Below are positions 8,979-18,035 of a stretch of DNA of 64,000 bases, piece by piece. Origin of the DNA: Pseudomonas sp. B20(2017). GTDB taxonomy: Bacteria; Pseudomonadota; Gammaproteobacteria; Pseudomonadales; Pseudomonadaceae. Positions within the stretch are counted from its first letter, which is position 1. Each line of letters begins with the position of its first letter. The stretch is taken from the NCBI RefSeq assembly GCF_002113125.1, contig NZ_NEJP01000005.1, forward strand, positions 62,001 through 126,000. The letters are read 5' to 3'. A program made the translations under genes and the position numbers. A model generated the notes under the pieces. That model had not been told where the DNA came from. It made no database searches and saw only the letters and a program-made list of their open reading frames with translations.

Positions 8979-9830
8979 ATGACAACTGCGTTACAGCAAC
9001 CTTCGCTCTCGAGCCAGTGCCTGGCCGAGTTTCTGGGTACTGCACTCCTGATCTTTTTCGGTACCGGTTGTGTCGCCGCGCTCAAGGTCGCGGGCGCCAG
9101 CTTCGGTCTGTGGGAAATCAGCATCATCTGGGGCGTCGGCGTGAGCATGGCGATCTACCTCACCGCCGGTGTCTCCGGCGCGCACCTGAACCCTGCCGTC
9201 AGTATCGCCCTGAGCATTTTTGCCGACTTCGAAAAGCGCAAATTGCCGTTCTACATTCTTTCCCAGATTGCCGGCGCCTTCTGCGGCGCGCTGTTGGTTT
9301 ACACGCTGTACAGCAACCTGTTCTTCGATTTCGAACAAACTCACCATATGGTTCGTGGCACTGAAGCCAGCCTCGAACTGGCATCGGTGTTCTCCACCTT
9401 CCCGAACCCTGCGCTGTCGACTGCCCAGGCGTTCCTGGTCGAGGTGATCATCACCGCGATCCTGATGGGCGTGATCATGTCCCTGACCGACGACAACAAC
9501 GGCCTGCCGAAAGGCCCGCTGGCGCCGCTGCTGATCGGTCTGCTGATTGCCGTGATCGGCAGCTCGATGGGCCCGCTGACCGGTTTCGCGATGAACCCGG
9601 CCCGGGACTTCGGTCCGAAACTGATGACTTTCTTCGCGGGCTGGGGTGAAATTTCCTTCACCGGCGCACGTGAAATCCCGTATTTCCTGATTCCGATTTT
9701 TGCACCGATTGTCGGTGCCTGCCTCGGCGCTGCCGGGTATCGCGGGCTGATTGCCCGCCACCTGACCGGCGCCACACCTGCTACAAAGGATGCAGAACCG
9801 GCCATTGACGGCAAACCAAGAACTTCTTGA
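8979..9830 (+). CDS. glpF: Glycerol uptake facilitator (aquaglyceroporin)
   Basis: A 283-residue inner-membrane channel of the MIP family that lets glycerol diffuse into the cell. The two pore half-helix motifs are visible as HLNPAVS near residue 70 and MNPARD near residue 205; the aspartate after the second NPA motif is the mark of glycerol facilitators rather than strict aquaporins. Six hydrophobic segments can be traced. The ATG at 8979 follows GAGG at a suitable distance; in-frame codons upstream are not family-like. glpK follows 78 bp later, so the two genes form the usual uptake-phosphorylation operon under GlpR. Confidence 0.95.
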   Translation: MTTALQQPSLSSQCLAEFLGTALLIFFGTGCVAALKVAGASFGLWEISIIWGVGVSMAIYLTAGVSGAHLNPAVSIALSIFADFEKRKLPFYILSQIAGAFCGALLVYTLYSNLFFDFEQTHHMVRGTEASLELASVFSTFPNPALSTAQAFLVEVIITAILMGVIMSLTDDNNGLPKGPLAPLLIGLLIAVIGSSMGPLTGFAMNPARDFGPKLMTFFAGWGEISFTGAREIPYFLIPIFAPIVGACLGAAGYRGLIARHLTGATPATKDAEPAIDGKPRTS

Positions 9831-9860
9831 AACAGTCGGCGCGGGCTCCTGCCCTTATAG

Positions 9861-11411
<1,551 letters not shown>

Positions 11412-11439
11412 GCCAGTCTGAGGACTGACTAAGGCTGGT

Positions 11440-11582
11440 CCAAACAGCGTGAAAGCGTAGCGAGCGAAGGCAAGACAAGGCAAAAACAGGCGAGGACGCG
11501 GAGTTTACGGGTTTGTAAATGAGCAGTCCGAGCCTGTTTTTAACGCAGGATTGCCGAGCGCAGTAGCTTTCACGTTGTTTGG
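11440..11582. repeat. 143-bp imperfect inverted repeat, MITE-like or giant hairpin
   Basis: The terminal arms CCAAACAGCGTGAAAGC (11440-11456) and GCTTTCACGTTGTTTGG (11566-11582) pair with one mismatch. Inner arms AAAAACAGGC (11482-11491) and GCCTGTTTTT (11532-11541) pair perfectly. The apex holds TTTAC-N6-GTAAA (about 11504-11519). The whole element can fold as one long interrupted hairpin. It has no coding potential I can support. It may be a non-autonomous mobile repeat, a dispersed Pseudomonas intergenic repeat or a transcriptional terminator/attenuator between glpK and glpR. Confidence 0.7.
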
Positions 11583-11650
11583 AAACTGGTCGGGAGGAGA
11601 TTCCTGCGTCATCATGGGCAAATTTTGCACGGCAGCCCAAAGGAAGCCCC

Positions 11651-12406
11651 ATGAATCTGCCTCCCCGTCAGCAGCAAATCCTCGAGCTGGTCCGCGAACG
11701 CGGCTATGTGAGCATCGAGGAAATGGCCACGCTGTTCGTTGTTACCCCGCAAACCATCCGCCGCGATATCAATCAACTGGCGGAAGCCAATCTGCTGCGT
11801 CGCTACCACGGCGGCGCCGCCTATGACTCCAGCGTCGAAAACACCGCCTACGCGATGCGCGCCGATCAGATGCGCGATGAAAAGCAACGCATCGGTGAAG
11901 CCATCGCCGCGCAGATTCCCGATCACGCCTCGCTGTTCATCAATATCGGCACCACCACCGAATCGATTGCCCGCGCCCTGCTCAATCACAGCCATCTGAA
12001 GATCATCACCAACAACCTGCACGTCGCTTCGATGCTCAGCGCAAAGGATGATTTCGATGTGCTGCTCACCGGCGGCAACGTGCGTCGCGACGGCGGCGTG
12101 GTGGGTCAGGCTAGCGTGGACTTCATCAACCAGTTCAAGGTCGATTTTGCGCTGGTGGGCATCAGCGGCATCGACGAAGACGGCAGCCTGCTCGACTTCG
12201 ATTACCAGGAAGTGCGGGTGTCCCAGGCGATCATCGCCAATGCCCGGCAGGTGATCCTGGCGGCGGACTCCAGCAAATTCGGCCGTAACGCGATGATCCG
12301 CCTCGGCCCGATCAGCCTGATCGATTGCCTGGTGACCGATCAGCAACCGGTGCCAGCCCTGGCGCAATTGCTGAGCCAGCACAAGATTCGCCTGGAAGTC
12401 GTTTAA
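11651..12406 (+). CDS. glpR: DeoR-family repressor of the glycerol regulon
   Basis: A 251-residue transcriptional repressor whose inducer is glycerol-3-phosphate. An N-terminal DeoR winged helix-turn-helix spans residues 5-57 ([20 protein letters not shown]). The sugar-phosphate sensing domain follows, with the [10 protein letters not shown] phosphate loop near residue 98. The ATG at 11651 has an AAGGA ribosome binding site. GlpR-type operators are visible upstream of glpD and, more weakly, glpF, consistent with local control. A REPIN separates it from glpD. Confidence 0.93.
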   Translation: MNLPPRQQQILELVRERGYVSIEEMATLFVVTPQTIRRDINQLAEANLLRRYHGGAAYDSSVENTAYAMRADQMRDEKQRIGEAIAAQIPDHASLFINIGTTTESIARALLNHSHLKIITNNLHVASMLSAKDDFDVLLTGGNVRRDGGVVGQASVDFINQFKVDFALVGISGIDEDGSLLDFDYQEVRVSQAIIANARQVILAADSSKFGRNAMIRLGPISLIDCLVTDQQPVPALAQLLSQHKIRLEVV

Positions 12407-12437
12407 CCCGTCTTTACATCCACAGCGCCTGTTCTGG

Positions 12438-12536
12438 CGCCTTCGCGGGCAAGCCCGCTCCCACAGTGGTCGGTTGTGCTCACAAACCTTGTGGTCGACT
12501 CAAAACCTGTGGGAGCGGGCTTGCCCGCGAAGGCGA
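12438..12536. repeat. REPIN (inverted REP pair) between glpR and glpD
   Basis: Left REP CTTCGCGGGCAAGCCCGCTC (within 12439-12466) and right REP GAGCGGGCTTGCCCGCGAAG (within 12508-12535) are inverted copies about 40 bp apart. This copy uses the GGGC/GCCC core variant, unlike the GAGC/GCTC copies elsewhere in the window. Confidence 0.92.
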
Positions 12537-12656
12537 TCTCATAGGCGCCCTGATCCGCGCTGACGCGCATTTCATGTTCGAAAATTTTCCTTTCACGGGC
12601 CTTCGATGAGTTTTTTCAATCGAAGTCGACTGGCTGCGCGCGTCTTTATGGGCTAC

Positions 12657-12686
12657 CATTTTCGCAAATGAACATTTATGTTCGAT
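12657..12686 (+). promoter_or_regulatory. candidate GlpR operator of glpD
   Basis: Positions 12657-12676 match the GlpR operator pattern WATKYTCGWW-AWCGAMCATW at 17 of 20 positions by hand count. A further perfect half-site TATGTTCGAT follows at 12677-12686. The site ends 38 bp before the glpD start codon. The rest of 12407-12724 is occupied by the REPIN. Confidence 0.65.
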
Positions 12687-12724
12687 TTCCAAGACAGAAA
12701 ATCAAAAGAGCCCGAGGCCAGCCG

Positions 12725-14263
12725 ATGTCCACATCTACCTTGCGTACGCCCCCTATCTCCGAGATCTACGACATCGCCGTCATTGGCGGCGGGATCAATG
12801 GCGTGGGGATCGCAGCGGATGCCGCCGGTCGCGGTCTTTCGGTGTTCCTTTGCGAAAAGGACGATCTGGCCAGCCACACCTCCTCGGCCAGCAGCAAGCT
12901 GATCCACGGCGGCTTGCGCTACCTCGAACATTACGAGTTCCGTCTGGTACGCGAAGCCCTCGCCGAACGCGAAGTGCTGCTGGCCAAGGCCCCACACATC
13001 GTCAAGCCAATGCGTTTCGTGCTGCCGCACCGCCCGCATCTGCGTCCGGCGTGGATGATCCGTGCAGGTCTGTTCCTCTATGACCACCTCGGCAAGCGCG
13101 AAAAGCTCGCAGGCTCGAAAAGCCTGAAGTTCGGCACCGACAGCGCACTGAAGAGCGAAATCAGCAAAGGCTTCGAATACTCCGATTGCTGGGTCGACGA
13201 CGCCCGCCTCGTGGTGCTGAACGCCATGGCCGCCCGTGAAAAAGGCGCGCACATTCACACCCAGACCCGTTGCGTCAGCGCCCGCCGCGCCAAGGGCTTG
13301 TGGCACCTGAACCTGGAACGCGCCGACGGCAGCCTGTTTTCGATCACCGCCAAAGCGCTGGTGAACGCCGCCGGCCCGTGGGTCGCCAAGTTCATCCGTG
13401 ACGACCTGAAGATGGAGTCGCCGTACGGCATCCGTCTGATCCAGGGCAGCCACATCATCGTGCCGAAACTGTACGAAGGCGATCACGCGCACATCCTGCA
13501 AAACGAAGATCAGCGCATCGTTTTCACCATTCCGTACCTGAACAACCTGACGCTGATCGGCACCACCGACCGCGAGTACACCGGCGATCCGGCCAAAGTG
13601 GCGATCACCGACGGCGAAACCGATTACCTGCTGAAAGTGGTCAACGCCCACTTCAAGAAGCAGATCAGCCGTGACGACATCCTGCACACTTATTCGGGCG
13701 TGCGTCCGCTGTGCAACGATGAGTCCGATAACCCGTCGGCCGTGACCCGCGACTACACCCTCGCGCTGTCCGGCAGCACCGAAGAAGCACCGCTGCTGTC
13801 GGTGTTCGGCGGCAAGCTGACCACCTACCGCAAACTCGCCGAGTCGGCGATGGCGCAGCTGATGCCGTACTTCACCCAGATGCGCCCGAGCTGGACGGCC
13901 ACCGCCACCCTGCCCGGCGGCGAAGACATGACCACGCCACAGGCCCTGAGCGCGCTGATCCGCGACAAGTTCGACTGGGTTCCGACCGAAATCGCTCGCC
14001 GCTGGGCCACCACCTACGGCAGCCGCACCTGGCGCATGCTCGAAGGCGTCGACACCCTGGCCGACATGGGCGAACACATCGGCGGCGGGCTCTACACCCG
14101 TGAAGTCGATTACCTGTGCAGCGAAGAATGGGCCACCACGGCACACGACATCCTGTGGCGTCGCAGCAAACTGGGCCTGTTCACCACACCGGCCGAGCAA
14201 GAGCGACTGGCGGCGTACCTGAACAAAGTCGAGCAGAACCGCAGCAAGATCGAAGCGGCCTGA
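12725..14263 (+). CDS. glpD: Aerobic glycerol-3-phosphate dehydrogenase
   Basis: A 512-residue FAD-dependent, membrane-associated dehydrogenase that oxidises glycerol-3-phosphate to dihydroxyacetone phosphate and feeds electrons to quinone. The dinucleotide-binding motif VIGGGINGVGIA lies near residue 20, and the FAD-dependent oxidoreductase signature SSKLIHGGLRYLE near residue 55. The length is typical. The ATG at 12725 follows GAGG; upstream in-frame codons (12668 on) overlap the operator and are rejected. It completes the regulon: uptake (GlpF), phosphorylation (GlpK), oxidation (GlpD), repression (GlpR). Confidence 0.96.
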   Translation: MSTSTLRTPPISEIYDIAVIGGGINGVGIAADAAGRGLSVFLCEKDDLASHTSSASSKLIHGGLRYLEHYEFRLVREALAEREVLLAKAPHIVKPMRFVLPHRPHLRPAWMIRAGLFLYDHLGKREKLAGSKSLKFGTDSALKSEISKGFEYSDCWVDDARLVVLNAMAAREKGAHIHTQTRCVSARRAKGLWHLNLERADGSLFSITAKALVNAAGPWVAKFIRDDLKMESPYGIRLIQGSHIIVPKLYEGDHAHILQNEDQRIVFTIPYLNNLTLIGTTDREYTGDPAKVAITDGETDYLLKVVNAHFKKQISRDDILHTYSGVRPLCNDESDNPSAVTRDYTLALSGSTEEAPLLSVFGGKLTTYRKLAESAMAQLMPYFTQMRPSWTATATLPGGEDMTTPQALSALIRDKFDWVPTEIARRWATTYGSRTWRMLEGVDTLADMGEHIGGGLYTREVDYLCSEEWATTAHDILWRRSKLGLFTTPAEQERLAAYLNKVEQNRSKIEAA

Positions 14264-14281
14264 TCCGCTCGTCGCTGAACA

Positions 14282-14318
14282 AAAAGCCCCTGAATCGAAA
14301 GATTCAGGGGCTTTTTGC
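14282..14318 (+). terminator. Rho-independent terminator of glpD
   Basis: Perfect stem AAAAAGCCCCTGAATC-gaaa-GATTCAGGGGCTTTTT, 18 bp after the stop codon. The symmetry suggests it could act in both directions. Confidence 0.95.
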
Positions 14319-14347
14319 ATTCAGGCTGAAACAAGGTGCAATGAGGA

Positions 14348-14394
14348 CGTTCGGTTTTCCGAACGCGACCTGGCGGTCAATTCGGTTAACCGGA
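14348..14394 (+). promoter_or_regulatory. Two candidate AauR binding sites upstream of aatJ
   Basis: Site 1 at 14350-14363 is a perfect TTCGG-N4-CCGAA, extended to CGTTCGG-N4-CCGAACG. Site 2 at 14381-14394 is TTCGG-TTAA-CCGGA, one mismatch. This inverted repeat is the reported AauR recognition motif in Pseudomonas putida (recalled). The sites lie about 75-120 bp upstream of the -24/-12 promoter, the normal distance for a sigma-54 activator. Confidence 0.75.
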
Positions 14395-14470
14395 TCAGAT
14401 TCACCAAAAAACACCATCACAAAACTTTAATAACGTTATAAATCAATGCCTTAATCGTTGGCGACTGGTC

Positions 14471-14486
14471 TGGCACGACTCATGCT
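14471..14486 (+). promoter_or_regulatory. Sigma-54 (-24/-12) promoter of aatJQMP
   Basis: TGGCAC-GACTC-ATGCT matches the sigma-54 consensus TGGCAC-N5-TTGCW at all positions except the first T of TTGC. It lies 117 bp before the aatJ start codon, downstream of two AauR-type sites. Confidence 0.75.
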
Positions 14487-14602
14487 CTACACTCCTTCGA
14501 CGAATGCCTGTTGCGCCAACACAACAGGAGCCGTCAGGCATTCGAAGTACAAAGGGCCCGCTCAACCGGCTCCATAAAAAAAACAATGTCGAGGAAAATT
14601 TG

Positions 14603-15529
14603 ATGCGCATCGTTCCCCATATCCTGGGCGCAGCCATTGCTGCCGCTCTGATCAGCACACCAGTTTTCGCTGCCGAACTCACCGGCACCCTTAAGAAGAT
14701 CAACGACTCGGGCACCATCACCCTCGGGCATCGTGACAGCTCCATTCCCTTCTCCTACATCGCCGATGCTTCGGGTAAACCTGTGGGCTACTCCCACGAC
14801 ATTCAGGTCGCTATCGTCGAAGCCCTGAAAAAAGACCTGAACAAGCCTGACCTGAACGCCAAGTACAACCTGGTCACCTCGCAAACCCGTATTCCTCTGG
14901 TGCAGAACGGCACCGTGGACATCGAGTGCGGCTCCACCACCAACAACGCCGAACGCGCCCAGCAAGTCGACTTCACCGTCAACATCTTCGAAATCGGCAC
15001 CCGCCTGCTGGTCAAGAAAGACAAGGAAGGCAAGCCGTCCTACAACGACTTTGCCGATCTGAAAGGCAAGAACGTCGTGACCACCGCCGGCACCACCTCC
15101 GAGCGCATCATCAAGGCGATGAACGCCGACAAGCAGATGGGCATGAACGTCATCTCTGCCAAGGACCACGGTGAGTCCTTCCAGATGCTGGAGAGCGGCC
15201 GCGCCGTCGCCTTCATGATGGACGACGCCCTGCTGGCCGGCGAAGAAGCCAAGGCCAAAAAGCCGGACGACTGGGTCATCACTGGTACTCCACAGTCCTT
15301 TGAAGCCTACGCGTGTATGGTTCGCAAAGACGACCCGGCCTTCAAGAAGGCTGTAGACGACGCCATCGTCGCGCTCTACAAGTCCGGCGAGATCAACAAG
15401 ATCTACAGCAAGTGGTTCGAAAGCCCGATCCCGCCGAAGGGTCTGAACCTGAACTTCCCGATGAGCGAAAAGGTTAAAGAGCTGATCGCCAATCCGAGCG
15501 ACAAGCCTGCGCCAGACGTAAAAATCTGA
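14603..15529 (+). CDS. aatJ: Periplasmic glutamate/aspartate-binding protein AatJ
   Basis: A 308-residue solute-binding protein of the family 3 type (SBP_bac_3) for acidic amino acids. It has a clear signal peptide in residues 1-23 with cleavage after VFA. The ligand-binding motifs SIPFSYI, RIPLVQNGTVDIECGSTTN and AGTTSERI are those of GltI/AatJ, the arginine and threonines contacting the substrate carboxylates. The ATG at 14603 has a GAGGAAAA ribosome binding site. It is the first gene of a four-gene transporter operon and is separated from the permeases by 192 bp with a stem-loop, which would favour higher expression of the binding protein. Confidence 0.94.
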   Translation: MRIVPHILGAAIAAALISTPVFAAELTGTLKKINDSGTITLGHRDSSIPFSYIADASGKPVGYSHDIQVAIVEALKKDLNKPDLNAKYNLVTSQTRIPLVQNGTVDIECGSTTNNAERAQQVDFTVNIFEIGTRLLVKKDKEGKPSYNDFADLKGKNVVTTAGTTSERIIKAMNADKQMGMNVISAKDHGESFQMLESGRAVAFMMDDALLAGEEAKAKKPDDWVITGTPQSFEAYACMVRKDDPAFKKAVDDAIVALYKSGEINKIYSKWFESPIPPKGLNLNFPMSEKVKELIANPSDKPAPDVKI

Positions 15530-15548
15530 CACTGATCTAACCTTGTCA

Positions 15549-15574
15549 CCTGAGGGAGCCAATCCTCCCTTGGG
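15549..15574 (+). terminator. Intercistronic stem-loop between aatJ and aatQ
   Basis: AGGGAG-ccaatc-CTCCCT, extended to ten pairs with G-T pairs, not followed by a T run. Such structures behind binding-protein genes usually stabilise the upstream mRNA or cause partial termination. Confidence 0.5.
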
Positions 15575-15721
15575 CGACAGTTAATACCTGCTGGTTTCAA
15601 CTGGAACACTCGACCTGGTGGTTTTCGAGCCGATCGCGTGTGCCTGACGTTCAACGTCAGACGGGAAAGGATCTTCCCCAGGCGGGCACTTGTACATCGA
15701 TCGAATCGAGGGGAGACCCTA

Positions 15722-16468
15722 ATGAATTACAACTGGGACTGGGGCGTGTTCTTCAAGTCCACCGGCGTGGGCAGCGAGACCTATCTCGACTGGTTCATCT
15801 CCGGCCTGGGCTGGACCATCGCCATCGCCATCGTGGCCTGGATCATTGCCCTGTTGCTGGGCTCGCTGCTGGGCATCATGCGCACCGTGCCGAACCGCAT
15901 CGTGGCGGGCATCGCGACCTGCTACGTCGAACTGTTCCGTAACGTGCCGCTGCTGGTTCAGCTGTTCATCTGGTACTTCCTGGTGCCCGACATGCTGCCG
16001 CAGAACCTGCAGGACTGGTACAAGCAGGATCTGAACCCGACCACCTCGGCCTACCTGAGCGTTGTTGTCTGCCTGGGCCTGTTCACCGCCGCCCGGGTCT
16101 GCGAACAGGTTCGCACCGGTATCCAGGCGCTGCCACGGGGCCAGGAATCCGCCGCCCGCGCCATGGGTTTCAAGCTGCCGCAGATCTACTGGAACGTGCT
16201 GCTGCCACAGGCCTACCGGATCATCATTCCGCCGCTTACCTCGGAATTCCTGAACGTGTTCAAGAACTCCTCCGTGGCGTCCCTGATCGGTCTGATGGAG
16301 CTGCTGGCGCAAACCAAACAGACCGCCGAATTCTCGGCCAACCTGTTTGAAGCCTTCACCCTGGCGACCCTGATCTACTTCACCCTCAACATGAGCCTGA
16401 TGCTGCTGATGCGCATGGTCGAGAAGAAAGTTGCCGTGCCCGGCCTGATCTCCGTGGGGGGTAAATAA
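15722..16468 (+). CDS. aatQ: Glutamate/aspartate ABC permease AatQ
   Basis: A 248-residue inner-membrane permease of the HisM/GltJ type. Several hydrophobic helices are visible, and the conserved cytoplasmic loop that docks to the ATPase is present as GQESAARAMGFKLPQIYWNVLLPQA near residue 140-165 (EAA motif, here Q-E-S-A-A-R-A-M-G). The ATG at 15722 has a strong GAGGGGAG ribosome binding site. Its stop codon overlaps the aatM start by one base, so the two permease subunits are translationally coupled and should form a heterodimer. Confidence 0.93.
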   Translation: MNYNWDWGVFFKSTGVGSETYLDWFISGLGWTIAIAIVAWIIALLLGSLLGIMRTVPNRIVAGIATCYVELFRNVPLLVQLFIWYFLVPDMLPQNLQDWYKQDLNPTTSAYLSVVVCLGLFTAARVCEQVRTGIQALPRGQESAARAMGFKLPQIYWNVLLPQAYRIIIPPLTSEFLNVFKNSSVASLIGLMELLAQTKQTAEFSANLFEAFTLATLIYFTLNMSLMLLMRMVEKKVAVPGLISVGGK

Positions 16469-17139
16469 TGGAATTCGATTTCAGTGGCATCGTTCCGGCC
16501 ATTCCCGGCCTGTGGAACGGCATGCTGATGACCCTCAAGCTGATGGCGCTGGGCGTTGTCGGCGGGATCATCCTCGGCACCATTCTCGCGCTGATGCGCC
16601 TGTCCCACAGCAAACTGCTGTCGAGCATCGCCGGCGCGTACGTCAACTATTTCCGTTCGATCCCGCTGCTGCTGGTGATTACCTGGTTCTACCTGGCAGT
16701 GCCGTTCGTGCTGCGCTGGATCACCGGCGAAGACACCCCGATCGGCGCATTCACCTCGTGCATCGTGGCTTTCATGATGTTCGAAGCGGCGTACTTCTGC
16801 GAAATCGTCCGGGCCGGCGTGCAGTCGATTCCCAAGGGCCAGATGGGCGCCGCCCAGGCACTGGGCATGACCTACGGCCAGATGATGCGCCTGATCATCC
16901 TGCCCCAGGCGTTCCGCAAGATGACCCCGTTGCTGCTGCAACAGAGCATCATCCTGTTCCAGGACACCTCGCTGGTTTACACCGTGGGCCTGGTGGACTT
17001 CCTCAACGCCTCGCGCGCCAGTGGCGACATCATTGGCCGCTCGAATGAGTTCCTGATCTTCGCAGGTCTCGTGTACTTCACCATCAGCTTTGCCGCCTCG
17101 CAGCTGGTCAAGCGTCTGCAAAAAAGGTTCGCCGTATGA
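16468..17139 (+). CDS. aatM: Glutamate/aspartate ABC permease AatM
   Basis: A 223-residue inner-membrane permease of the GltK type, partner of AatQ. The EAA loop is seen around residue 130 ([17 protein letters not shown]). The start ATG overlaps the aatQ stop codon and its own stop codon overlaps the aatP start by four bases (ATGA). This tight packing fixes the stoichiometry of the transporter subunits. Confidence 0.93.
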   Translation: MEFDFSGIVPAIPGLWNGMLMTLKLMALGVVGGIILGTILALMRLSHSKLLSSIAGAYVNYFRSIPLLLVITWFYLAVPFVLRWITGEDTPIGAFTSCIVAFMMFEAAYFCEIVRAGVQSIPKGQMGAAQALGMTYGQMMRLIILPQAFRKMTPLLLQQSIILFQDTSLVYTVGLVDFLNASRASGDIIGRSNEFLIFAGLVYFTISFAASQLVKRLQKRFAV

Positions 17140-17870
17140 TCTCTATCAAGAACATCAACAAGTGGTATGGGGACTTCCAGGTGCTGACCGATTGCAGCAC
17201 CGAGGTCAAAAAAGGTGAAGTGATCGTGGTCTGCGGTCCGTCCGGTTCGGGCAAGTCGACCCTGATCAAGTGCGTCAACGCACTGGAGCCGTTCCAGAAA
17301 GGCGACATCGTGGTCGACGGCACGTCGATTGCCGATCCGAAGACCAATCTGCCGAAACTGCGCTCGCGCGTCGGCATGGTGTTCCAGCATTTCGAACTGT
17401 TCCCGCACCTGACCATCACCGAAAACCTGACCATCGCGCAGATCAAGGTACTGGGCCGCAGCAAGGAAGAGGCAACCAAGAAAGGCCTGCAACTGCTTGA
17501 GCGCGTCGGTCTGTCGGCTCACGCCCACAAGCACCCGGGTCAACTGTCCGGCGGTCAGCAACAGCGTGTGGCGATCGCCCGTGCGCTGGCGATGGATCCG
17601 ATCGTCATGCTGTTCGACGAACCGACCTCGGCGCTGGACCCGGAAATGGTCAACGAAGTGCTCGACGTGATGGTGCAACTGGCCCACGAAGGCATGACCA
17701 TGATGTGCGTGACCCACGAAATGGGCTTCGCCCGTAAAGTGGCCGACCGCGTGATCTTCATGGACGCCGGCAAGATCATCGAAGACTGCAAGAAAGAAGA
17801 GTTCTTTGGCGACATCAGCCAACGCTCCGAACGCGCGCAGCATTTCCTCGAGAAAATCCTGCAGCACTAA
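17136..17870 (+). CDS. aatP: Glutamate/aspartate ABC transporter ATPase AatP
   Basis: A 244-residue nucleotide-binding protein of the polar amino acid group (GlnQ/GltL). Walker [10 protein letters not shown] is at residue 35, signature LSGGQQQR near residue 136, Walker [16 protein letters not shown] near residue 155, and the switch histidine in MCVTHEMGF near residue 192. All catalytic residues are present. It is the last gene of aatJQMP; a REPIN follows immediately and probably marks the 3' end of the transcript. Confidence 0.95.
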   Translation: MISIKNINKWYGDFQVLTDCSTEVKKGEVIVVCGPSGSGKSTLIKCVNALEPFQKGDIVVDGTSIADPKTNLPKLRSRVGMVFQHFELFPHLTITENLTIAQIKVLGRSKEEATKKGLQLLERVGLSAHAHKHPGQLSGGQQQRVAIARALAMDPIVMLFDEPTSALDPEMVNEVLDVMVQLAHEGMTMMCVTHEMGFARKVADRVIFMDAGKIIEDCKKEEFFGDISQRSERAQHFLEKILQH

Positions 17871-17889
17871 AACCGCACACCGCTCCCCA

Positions 17890-17984
17890 ACTGTGGGAGC
17901 GGGCTTGCTCGCGAAGGGGCCGGCACTTTCAACATCACCGTTGGCTGCCCCAGCGCTTTCGCGAGCGAGCCCGCTCCCACATTG
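17890..17984. repeat. REPIN between aatP and aauS
   Basis: Inverted REP pair: GTGGGAGCGGGCTTGCTCGC (from 17893) and GCGAGCGAGCCCGCTCCCAC (to 17980), about 40 bp apart. The stems carry GGGC/GCTC mixed cores. It lies between the transporter operon and its regulators. Confidence 0.92.
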
Positions 17985-18035
17985 GATCGATGATGATCCT
18001 GAGATTTGTGTTGTGGTTGACCCAAGGCATCTGTG

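Noticed and set aside
12653..14320. 555-codon open frame antisense to glpD
   Set aside because: Shadow of glpD; it even runs through the glpD terminator hairpin.
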